A stretch of DNA of 8,404 nucleotides from Bifidobacteriaceae bacterium (GTDB taxonomy: Bacteria > Actinomycetota > Actinomycetes > Actinomycetales > WQXJ01): positions 1 to 8,404 of the forward strand of contig JAIRNM010000117.1 in the NCBI GenBank assembly GCA_031258055.1, in the 5' to 3' direction. The number at the start of each line of letters is the position of its first letter. The first letter of the stretch is position 1. Of this stretch, positions 1 through 5,605 are shown piece by piece. A program made the position numbers and the translations under genes. The notes under the pieces were generated by a model that was given only the letters and a program-made list of their open reading frames with translations, did no database searches and was not told where the DNA came from.

Positions 1-1
1 C

Positions 2-499
2 AGAGCACTCGCCCAGGCCCTGCTTCGGCGCCGGGCGGTGACCCGATGGGTAGCGGTCCCGGTGTCCGCCGGCTTGCTGGCGGACGTGGGCGCCTATTAC
101 CAGGCGCTGGAGGAGTATCGACTGGGCGATCCGGAGCCGATCGTCGCGCGCTTCGCCGAAGCATCCCTGCGCGCCGCCCAGAACGCACGCCAGCTAGTCG
201 CGGAAATCGACTCAGTGCGGACCGGCTGGCGCGAACGCGTGCGGGCACGCTCCGACTCCGGCGCATGGCGGGTGCTGGAGGTAGTAGCGCGCTCCCCCGT
301 TGTCGATGCCGCCCTGGTGGCCGCCGAACTCGGTATTCGGCCCCAAAACACCTACCCGCTCTTGCAAGAACTAACTAACCAGGGCGTGCTCAAAGCGAAG
401 GCCGAACACCGCCATGGCACGGTCTGGCGAAGCGAGGAGATCCTCGCCGCAATCGACCGCTTCGCCGAACGCGCCGGACGACGCGGGTTCGCTGGGTGA
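2..499 (+). CDS. Fic-family protein, C-terminal part (5' end outside window)
   Basis: The reading frame is open from base 2, so the gene starts left of the window; the GTG at 38 is internal. The first residues, RALAQALLRR, are what normally follows the Fic catalytic motif HPFxxGNGRTGR, which must lie just outside. The helical part VPVSAGLLADVGAYYQAL then EYRLGDPEPIVARFAEAS is typical of the Fic fold as found in actinobacterial Fic proteins. The last ~70 residues look like a winged helix (AAELGIRPQNTYPLLQELTN, then QGVLKAK), commonly fused to Fic domains in this lineage. Fic enzymes usually transfer AMP from ATP onto protein hydroxyl groups; whether this one is active cannot be judged without the motif. 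It ends at TGA 497-499 and is followed by a hairpin. It is separated from the inositol genes by 222 bp and probably unrelated to them. Family call is confident from recognition of the pattern; target unknown. Confidence 0.85.
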   Translation, partial: RALAQALLRRRAVTRWVAVPVSAGLLADVGAYYQALEEYRLGDPEPIVARFAEASLRAAQNARQLVAEIDSVRTGWRERVRARSDSGAWRVLEVVARSPVVDAALVAAELGIRPQNTYPLLQELTNQGVLKAKAEHRHGTVWRSEEILAAIDRFAERAGRRGFAG

Positions 500-523
500 C
501 GCGGGCTTCTCGTCCAACGCCAA

Positions 524-549
524 GACGTGGATCGTCATTGATCCACGTC
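524..549 (+). terminator. Perfect 10-bp hairpin after the Fic gene
   Basis: GACGTGGATC (524-533) and GATCCACGTC (540-549) are exact inverted repeats with a 6-nt loop, starting 24 bp after the Fic stop codon. There is no run of T after it (CGTCCTACTGT follows), so it is not a classical intrinsic terminator, but T-poor hairpins at gene ends are common in GC-rich Gram-positives. A protein-binding dyad is the alternative. Confidence 0.6.
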
Positions 550-600
550 CGTCCTACTGTAGCTTGCCCGGCGCCCCGATTCGGTTTGGCCGTGGGCTGT

Positions 601-618
601 AACCGACGGCATCGGGCA
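601..618 (+). repeat. 18-bp intergenic repeat, copy 1 (upstream of gntR)
   Basis: AACCGACGGCATCGGGCA occurs here and again, exactly, on the minus strand at 4364-4381. In both places it lies in non-coding DNA and points toward the downstream gene, 103 nt before the gntR start here and 118 nt before the permease start there. It contains a CCGA-N5-TCGG dyad, as a transcription-factor site might. The function is unknown. Confidence 0.7.
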
Positions 619-658
619 TGACACGGCGGCCGGGCTGCGACGGTGCGGATGGAAGGGT

Positions 659-687
659 TTGTTATTCTTATGCCCGTATGTCATAAC
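659..687 (+). promoter_or_regulatory. Candidate promoter of the gntR regulator
   Basis: TTGTTA (659-664) and CATAAC (682-687) are separated by 17 bp, each matching four of six bases of the sigma-70 type hexamers. The same bases form the arms of an inverted repeat, TTGTTAT (659-665) and ATAACAA (683-689), so a bound repressor would cover both hexamers. This fits autorepression. Assignment is by eye only. Confidence 0.45.
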
Positions 688-688
688 A
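668..688 (+). promoter_or_regulatory. Candidate GntR/IolR operator upstream of gntR
   Basis: This 21-bp stretch matches 7566-7586, upstream of iolD, at 16 of 21 positions. Its last ten bases, TGTCATAACA (679-688), fit KGWCHTRACA, the consensus I recall for the GntR-type inositol repressor IolR of Corynebacterium glutamicum. The site ends 33 bp before the gntR ATG and overlaps the presumed promoter. A weaker nine-of-ten match, GGGCATGACA, lies at 614-623. The regulator that binds it is inferred, not shown. Confidence 0.65.
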
Positions 689-721
689 ATTGCCATCGCC
701 GATCTGCCAACGGAGTCCCTG

Positions 722-1465
722 ATGCCCCTGACCGAAGTCAAGCCTTCTATAGCGGTTGAGCGCAGCTCGCCGGTGCCGCTCTACCACCAGGTCGCCAGCC
801 AGCTTGAGGCCGCCATCGAATCCGGCTCCGTCGCCGTTGGCTCCTGGCTCGAAAACGAGATCGACCTGGCGGCGCGCTTGGGCGTCTCACGGCCCACAAT
901 CCGCCAGGCCATCTCCCAGTTGGTCGATGCCGGGTTGCTGATCCGCCAAAGAGGTATAGGCACGCGCGTGGTCAGTTCGTCTATCGCCCGGCCAGTCGCC
1001 TTCACGTCCTTCTACGAGGACATGCTCGCCGCTGGCCTGGAACCCCGAACCACCACCCAGTCAGTTCAGACCGTCTCCCCAAGCGACGAGTTGGCCCAAC
1101 TTTTTGATTCGGACCGGGAGCTGATTGAGATTGTTCGCCTGCGCGGCGCTGGGCCCACGCCGATAGCCCTGATGCGCAACTGGATCCCGGCCCGCTTCGA
1201 GTCGGTGACGGCCGAAGCCCTCAATGAACACGGCCTCTATGAGTTGATGCGCTCGCAAGGCGCTTCGCTGCGTAGCGCCACCCAGTTGATCGGCGCTCGA
1301 GCGGCCGACCCGCCCGAGGCGGCGCTACTTGAAATCGAGCCGGGAGCGCCCTGCGTCACTATGAAGCGCTACGCCCGGGACCATGTGGGCGAACTGATCG
1401 AATTCGGGGACCATCTCTACCGCGGCGACAAATACCATTTCACGGCCACGCTGACGGCCCCCTGA
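722..1465 (+). CDS. GntR-family transcriptional regulator, HutC/UTRA type
   Basis: A 247-residue protein. Residues about 18-85 form the GntR winged helix: PLYHQVASQLEAAIESG, then the recognition helix region LAARLGVSRPTIRQAISQLV and the wing GLLIRQRGIGTRVV. Residues about 90-245 match a UTRA effector domain (RPVAFTSFYEDML near its start; EFGDHLYRGDKYHFTATL at its end), which binds a small pathway metabolite in this subfamily. ATG 722 is chosen because GGAG (712-715) lies 6 nt upstream and the protein then begins at the usual distance from PLYHQ; the earlier in-frame TTG at 659 lies inside the promoter/operator and is rejected. The gene converges on the inositol operon and shares an operator-like element with it, so it is the likely local repressor, released by an inositol-derived ligand. 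It could be called IolR by function, but orthology is not proven here. Confidence 0.92.
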   Translation: MPLTEVKPSIAVERSSPVPLYHQVASQLEAAIESGSVAVGSWLENEIDLAARLGVSRPTIRQAISQLVDAGLLIRQRGIGTRVVSSSIARPVAFTSFYEDMLAAGLEPRTTTQSVQTVSPSDELAQLFDSDRELIEIVRLRGAGPTPIALMRNWIPARFESVTAEALNEHGLYELMRSQGASLRSATQLIGARAADPPEAALLEIEPGAPCVTMKRYARDHVGELIEFGDHLYRGDKYHFTATLTAP

Positions 1466-1480
1466 AGGCCCAAGCCGCCT

Positions 1481-1524
1481 GTCAGGGACGGCATCGGCCA
1501 CTGAATACCGACGCCGGACCTGAC
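1481..1524. terminator. Weak hairpin between convergent gntR and dehydrogenase genes
   Basis: GTCAGGGACGGC (1481-1492) can pair with GCCGGACCTGAC (1513-1524): six plus four base pairs separated by a GA/GA mismatch, with a 20-nt loop. It sits in the 74-bp gap between two convergent genes, where a shared terminator is expected. There is no T-tract on either side, so the call is tentative. The 13-of-14 partial match to the 18-bp repeat (1487-1500) overlaps it. Confidence 0.35.
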
Positions 1525-1539
1525 GCCCGCCGGGGTGAT

Positions 1540-2742
1540 TCAGCGGTTGAAAGTTGTCAGTCCAGTTGGGGCTGGCACGGGGGCCCAGGCTCCGGTTGCG
1601 ACTGACTTCACGGCGGCGGCGGCGATCTGAGCCGTGGACAAGGCATCCGCCACTGAGGCGGCCACCTGCCTGCACGTAGCGACCGATTGGACGAACCGCG
1701 CCCCTTCGATTGTCTTGAGGTCATCGAAAGACAGGCCCATGCCCGCACCCGGTTGGAAACGGGCGAAGTCGCCGAAGCGGGCGTCTGACATTTCCCGGCA
1801 ATAGCCGTAGTCGCGGGCTGACGGGGCCGAACAGATTTCGATCTCGTTCATCCGTTCGAAGTTCCAGGCGATGGCCCCGGCCGTGCCATGGACAGTGATG
1901 CCATAGTCGCAGCGCGAGCCGACCCCGACCCGGGTTGACTCAAAGGTTCCCACGACCCCAGAAGCGAAACGGGCTAGGACAGCGGCGTAGTCTTCGTTCT
2001 CCACCGGAAGCATCGGGGCGTCATCAGCGACGGCCGCGTTGTGTCCGGTGCCGGCGCCAGGCGCCGGACGCTCACTGATGAAGGTCTCAGTCAGCGCCGA
2101 AACCGCCTCGACCGGCTGTCCGACCAGGTACTGCGCCAAGTCAAAGCCATGCGACAGGAGGTCACCGAGCACGCCAGTACCGGCTTGAGCCAACTCGAAA
2201 CGCCAAGTCCTGGGACCACGCGGATCGGCCGAATAGTCGGCGTCCATTTTGCAATGGATATTCGTGACCCGCCCAATGCCGCCAACGCTGATCAGTTGTT
2301 TGGCGTACTCGACCGCCGGGGCGTGGCGGTAGGTGAACCCCACACCAGTGACAAGACCAGCCCGCTGGGCCGCTTCGACCACATCGAAGGCCTCAGCGGC
2401 GCTGACTCCCATCGGCTTTTCAATCCAGAAAGGCTTGCCAGCCTCAGCCGCCGCCAAAGCGAACTCGCGATGCAGGTAATTGGGCGCGCAAATCGACACG
2501 GCCTGAACCTCCGGGTGGGCCAGGACGTCGCGGTAATCGGCCGTCACTTCCCGGTAGCCAAACAGCCGTTGCGCCGACTCAGCGTTAGCACTCACCGGGT
2601 CGGCCACGATCACCAGATCGGGCACCGTTCCCAGGTCCGCGTACTTATCGGGAATGGCACGGTAAGCGCGTGAGTGTAGCCGCCCCATCCAACCAGCCGA
2701 GATCAGGCCAATCCCAAGTCGGCGTTCAGTTACAGTCGTCAT
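1540..2742 (-). CDS. Gfo/Idh/MocA-family NAD(P)-dependent dehydrogenase (inositol dehydrogenase-like)
   Basis: A 400-residue protein. The N-terminal Rossmann fold shows GLISAGWMG (12-20), a variant of GxGxxG with Ser at the second glycine position. EKP (108-110) supplies the conserved lysine (K109). GDLLSHGFDLAQYLVG carries D194 and H198, with the same spacing as the catalytic Asp and His of Bacillus IolG (D172/H176). This family oxidises a hydroxyl of cyclic or sugar substrates, using NAD(P). In an operon with iolD, myo- or scyllo-inositol (to the keto-inositol) is the obvious substrate, but the protein is longer than classical IolG (~344 aa), and actinobacterial inositol loci often have several such paralogs, so I give no symbol. 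It is the last gene of the operon, 33 bp after the permease stop. Its Shine-Dalgarno, AAGGAG, lies 10 nt before the ATG and is part of a triplicated 9-bp repeat. Confidence 0.85.
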   Translation of the reverse strand: MTTVTERRLGIGLISAGWMGRLHSRAYRAIPDKYADLGTVPDLVIVADPVSANAESAQRLFGYREVTADYRDVLAHPEVQAVSICAPNYLHREFALAAAEAGKPFWIEKPMGVSAAEAFDVVEAAQRAGLVTGVGFTYRHAPAVEYAKQLISVGGIGRVTNIHCKMDADYSADPRGPRTWRFELAQAGTGVLGDLLSHGFDLAQYLVGQPVEAVSALTETFISERPAPGAGTGHNAAVADDAPMLPVENEDYAAVLARFASGVVGTFESTRVGVGSRCDYGITVHGTAGAIAWNFERMNEIEICSAPSARDYGYCREMSDARFGDFARFQPGAGMGLSFDDLKTIEGARFVQSVATCRQVAASVADALSTAQIAAAAVKSVATGAWAPVPAPTGLTTFNR

Positions 2743-2753
2743 TGCTCTAAAGC

Positions 2754-2780
2754 TCCTTCAGTTCCTTCAGTTCCTTCAGT
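2754..2780 (-). repeat. Three tandem 9-bp repeats spanning permease stop and next gene's RBS
   Basis: The + strand reads TCCTTCAGT three times without a break (2754-2762, 2763-2771, 2772-2780); the coding strand reads ACTGAAGGA repeated. The permease stop codon TGA (2778-2776) lies in the first copy in the sense of transcription, and the last copy supplies the AAGGAG Shine-Dalgarno of the dehydrogenase gene. Each copy contains an SD-like AAGGA, so copy number would change both ribosome-binding potential and gene spacing. Confidence 0.9.
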
Positions 2781-4245
2781 GTGGAATCCGGCCGGAAGCG
2801 AAATTCCATTCGATTTGTTCAAGTGACTTGCCTTTCGTCTCCGGCAAGAACTTCAGCCCCCAGACCAGGGCCGCCGCACCAAGGCCAGCGAAGATGAAGA
2901 AGGTCGCCGCAATGCCGACCCCGTCGTCTGACACGGCCCACGGGAACAACAGCGTGATGATGAAGTTGGTGATCCACATACAAGCGACGGCCACACCCAT
3001 GGCCAGACCGCGCACGCGCGACGGGAAGACCTCCGCCAACAAGCACCAGGTGGCTGGCCCGACCGCCCCCTGCATGAAAGCCAGGAACGTGACCGTCAGT
3101 CCGAGTACCAGGAAGGCTTTGAACTGCGATTGGGCCATACCGCTGGCTACCAAGCCGATGGCGATATGAGTGCCGGTGGTGCCGATCAGCCCGGCCATCA
3201 CCAAGCGCCGGCGGCCCACGTAGCCAAGCAGCCAAATGCCGAACAACATGGCGATCACCGAGATCAGACCGTTGGCGGTGTTCGCGACGATGGCCGTGTC
3301 CATCGCCACCCCCGACTTGGCGATGATCTGAGTACCGTAATACATCACCGAGTTCACGCCCGTGATCTGGTTGATCACGGCGATCCCAATCCCAATCAAC
3401 AGACAACGCCTAATCCAGGGCGTGGCCACCAGATCATGCCAGGTAGCTTTCTCCTCCTCCGACTCGCGCTTGACAATCTCGATGATTTCATCCAGTTCGG
3501 CTTGGGCCGTGCCGGGTTCGCGGATCGATTCGAGGACTTTCAAGGCTTCAGCGTTACGCCCCTTCATGGCATACCAGCGGGGCGATTCCGGCATCACCTT
3601 CATACCGATCCACAAGGCCAGCGCCGGAATGACCGCCATCGCCAGCATCACCCGCCAAACATGCCCTGACGTCCCCATGTAGTGCGCCAACACGGCGTTG
3701 GAGACAAAGGCGAGGAACTGGCCGGTCACGATCATCAACTCGTTGCGGGTCACCAGACGCCCACGTCGGCTGGCCGGTGAGATTTCCGCCAGGTAGACCG
3801 GCACCGTCACTGAAGCGCCGCCCACGCCTAGGCCCAGCGCGATCCGCGCCACCGCCATCACGTAGCGGTCCGGCGCCAGCGCACAGCTAATCGCCGCCAC
3901 GGTGAACACCACGGCCAGGATCAGGATGGTCTTCCGCCGCCCGATCCGGTCCGCCAGCCGCCCGGCCGTCAGAGCACCGACCGCGGCGCCAGCGATCAGT
4001 GAGGACGCCACCACCCCTTGCCACATCGGGTTGAGGTCAAGCTGCCCTTCAGTCGCCATGAACGGCAGGGCGCCGTTGATGACACCAGTATCGAAGCCGA
4101 ACAACAGCCCGCCGAAGGTCGACACCAGTACGGCGGTTCGCAGCACCGACTGGTACTTCGTGTCCGTCCTGTCGAGTTTGGCGCCACTGTTGTGGTCGTC
4201 GTTTGGGCCGGGGCGTTGACCCGAGGTGGTGAGCGAAACTGCCAT
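2776..4245 (-). CDS. iolT: MFS sugar-porter-family permease, probably inositol transporter
   Basis: A 489-residue membrane protein of the sugar porter family, with about 12 predicted membrane segments after a hydrophilic N-terminus of ~33 residues. Visible family signatures: GGLLFGFDTGVINGAL (45-60, TM1), GRLADRIGRRK (95-105, loop 2-3), PESPRW (219-224, end of TM6), QITGVNSVMYYG (293-304, TM7), GYVGRRR (341-347), and PETKGKSLEQIE (468-479, after TM12). A charged central loop spans about 225-280. Such proteins are usually proton symporters. The FDTGVINGAL and QITGVNSVMYY motifs are typical of the IolT/XylE group; the substrate inositol is inferred from iolD and the dehydrogenase in the same operon. 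The start ATG at 4245 has AAAGGA upstream with a 7-nt gap. 166 bp separate it from the preceding transaldolase gene, and that gap holds one copy of the 18-bp repeat. Confidence 0.88.
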   Translation of the reverse strand: MAVSLTTSGQRPGPNDDHNSGAKLDRTDTKYQSVLRTAVLVSTFGGLLFGFDTGVINGALPFMATEGQLDLNPMWQGVVASSLIAGAAVGALTAGRLADRIGRRKTILILAVVFTVAAISCALAPDRYVMAVARIALGLGVGGASVTVPVYLAEISPASRRGRLVTRNELMIVTGQFLAFVSNAVLAHYMGTSGHVWRVMLAMAVIPALALWIGMKVMPESPRWYAMKGRNAEALKVLESIREPGTAQAELDEIIEIVKRESEEEKATWHDLVATPWIRRCLLIGIGIAVINQITGVNSVMYYGTQIIAKSGVAMDTAIVANTANGLISVIAMLFGIWLLGYVGRRRLVMAGLIGTTGTHIAIGLVASGMAQSQFKAFLVLGLTVTFLAFMQGAVGPATWCLLAEVFPSRVRGLAMGVAVACMWITNFIITLLFPWAVSDDGVGIAATFFIFAGLGAAALVWGLKFLPETKGKSLEQIEWNFASGRIPH

Positions 4246-4339
4246 AGTCTCGTCCTTTCTGGAATTCCTTGGTGTGGTTGTAGATGGTTCAGTTGAGGTC
4301 CGCTTTCGCCCCCGGTCAGCCCGGTGGTTCGGTTGCGGT

Positions 4340-4377
4340 GACGGTTTCAGGGCGTCCTTTACTTGCCCGATGCCGTC
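4340..4377 (-). other. Two-tier hairpin in the transaldolase-permease gap
   Basis: On the + strand GACGG (4340-4344) pairs with CCGTC (4373-4377), and inside it GGGC (4350-4353) pairs with GCCC (4365-4368). The stems are short. It could be a partial terminator or mRNA processing site setting the ratio of upstream to downstream gene expression, or chance. The outer stem overlaps the 18-bp repeat. No other feature is evident in this 166-bp gap apart from the permease RBS. Confidence 0.25.
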
Positions 4378-4381
4378 GGTT
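4364..4381 (-). repeat. 18-bp intergenic repeat, copy 2 (upstream of permease)
   Basis: On the minus strand this reads AACCGACGGCATCGGGCA, identical to 601-618. It lies 118 nt upstream of the permease start, in the same orientation relative to the downstream gene as copy 1. A third, shorter, imperfect relative (GACGGCATCGGCCA, 13 of 14) lies at 1487-1500. Site for an unknown regulator, or a small dispersed repeat. Confidence 0.7.
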
Positions 4382-4411
4382 TGAGTTATGTCCCAGCCTC
4401 CCGGTCACGGG

Positions 4412-5494
4412 TTAAGGCGCTGGCACCAGGACATCGCGCACCAGCGAATCCAGCGCCGCGTCGGCTTCGAGGAACTGGCGCAAGGTCTTGCGGGTGGCAC
4501 CGAATTGGTCGAATTCGGCCGTCGTCAGCCCGTCAGGCTCATAGGCTCGGCGGAACTCCGGCACCCGGTCCAACAGTCCTTTGAGGATCTGGTCCGCCAC
4601 CGGCACGTCCATGCGGGCGGGCAAGTCCAAGTTGTTCTCGTTAATCAGCACTTGCCAGTTGAAGGGAGGCGAGACGACCACATCGCCGCCAACGAACTCG
4701 GTCAAATGCAACACACTCCGATAAGCGGCTGAGAGCAGCCGCGCGCGCAGGCCCAGTTCTTGGAAAACCCGGTAGGCCCGCTTGAAAGTAGCGACACCAG
4801 CCCACTCCAGGTAGCTCGGATCAATCGCAATGCGTTCGCGTTTGACGACTTCTTTGATCCAGTCGTCCAACCGGCCCACCATGATGGTGACAACCGGCCC
4901 CATCGTCACTGTCTCAAGCCCCTCGGCTTCACGGCGCTTTAGCCCACGCTCAATCGCTTGACCGGTGGCGACGGCCTGGGCGGCGGTGAAGGAAACAGTC
5001 ACGTTGACTGACACGCCGCGATAGGTCGCCTCCTCGATTGCCTCAAGGCCGGTCGCTGTGGCCGGTATCTTGACGATGATGTTGCGAGCTAGCCGCGAGA
5101 AATGTTCGGCCTGGTCCGCCAGGGCGGCTGCGTCGCGGTGTAAACGCGGGTCGGTCTGCATCGACAATCGCCCGTTGATGCCGTCGTACCGTTCGAAAGC
5201 TGGTTCAAGGAGGCGAGCTGCCCGGACGGAAAGCTCCTCCACCACCTGCCAGCCGAGTTCCGACTCGGTGGCGGTCGGCCGTTCGGCCGCCAACTCAGCG
5301 ATCCGGGCTTCCCAGCGCGGGCGGTCGGCTTTGATTGCAGCCAGCGCGATCACCGGGTTGCAGGTGGCGCCGACCGCGCCCCAACTGATCGCCTGGGCCA
5401 GTTCGCTCGGATCGGCTGAGTCGTTCCAGAGCGCTGTGGGCTGCGTCTTTGTCATCTTTGCCAGCGGACTGGCGGTGAGGGTAGTGGCTGTCAT
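4412..5494 (-). CDS. Transaldolase-family enzyme embedded in the inositol operon
   Basis: A 360-residue class I aldolase-fold protein. Visible landmarks: NDSAD (24-28) with D25 as the likely catalytic Asp; GATCNP (42-47, TTNP in relatives); SMQTD (111-115); NIIVKIPATATG (138-149) with Schiff-base K142; NVTVSF (164-169) with T166; MVGRLDDW (205-212) with R208; and SAAYRS (255-260) with R259. By alignment by eye to E. coli TalB, R208 and R259 correspond to phosphate-binding R181 and R228, while Q113 replaces Glu96, a change also found in fructose-6-phosphate aldolase (Q59). Known family members transfer or release a dihydroxyacetone unit. ATG 5494 has GAGG 6 nt upstream. It is the second gene of the operon, 111 bp after iolD. 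It could be a housekeeping-type transaldolase, but the sequence and the location suggest a pathway-specific enzyme; the substrate is unknown. Confidence 0.85.
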   Translation of the reverse strand: MTATTLTASPLAKMTKTQPTALWNDSADPSELAQAISWGAVGATCNPVIALAAIKADRPRWEARIAELAAERPTATESELGWQVVEELSVRAARLLEPAFERYDGINGRLSMQTDPRLHRDAAALADQAEHFSRLARNIIVKIPATATGLEAIEEATYRGVSVNVTVSFTAAQAVATGQAIERGLKRREAEGLETVTMGPVVTIMVGRLDDWIKEVVKRERIAIDPSYLEWAGVATFKRAYRVFQELGLRARLLSAAYRSVLHLTEFVGGDVVVSPPFNWQVLINENNLDLPARMDVPVADQILKGLLDRVPEFRRAYEPDGLTTAEFDQFGATRKTLRQFLEADAALDSLVRDVLVPAP

Positions 5495-5563
5495 GATGGT
5501 CCTCAGTTAAAGTGGCTGGTCTTGCTGGTGTTACTAGTTCTTCTCGGTTGTCTTTATTGGTTG

Positions 5564-5590
5564 CGGGTCAACGCCCGGGGCCGGGTCAAC
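5564..5590 (-). repeat. 9-bp direct repeat between iolD and transaldolase gene
   Basis: The + strand has CGGGTCAAC at 5564-5572 and 5582-5590, 18 bp start to start, separated by a GC-rich GCCCGGGGC spacer. On the coding strand each copy reads GTTGACCCG. The 18-bp period is close to two helical turns, so a tandem protein-binding site is possible. I see no convincing promoter hexamer pair in this 111-bp gap. Confidence 0.45.
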
Positions 5591-5605
5591 CAACGTTCAA
5601 GGCGC

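Noticed and set aside
659..721. TTG at 659 as start of the GntR regulator (21 extra residues).
   Set aside because: It falls inside the promoter/operator inverted repeat, has no Shine-Dalgarno, and the extra residues do not look like the GntR N-terminus; ATG 722 has a good RBS.
2041..2673. 210-codon open frame on the + strand.
   Set aside because: Antisense shadow of the Gfo/Idh dehydrogenase in GC-rich DNA; no RBS and no recognisable domain.
3130..3669. Long + strand open frame opposite the permease.
   Set aside because: Shadow frame with a His/Gln/Asp-rich composition; the minus strand encodes a clear MFS protein with all family motifs.
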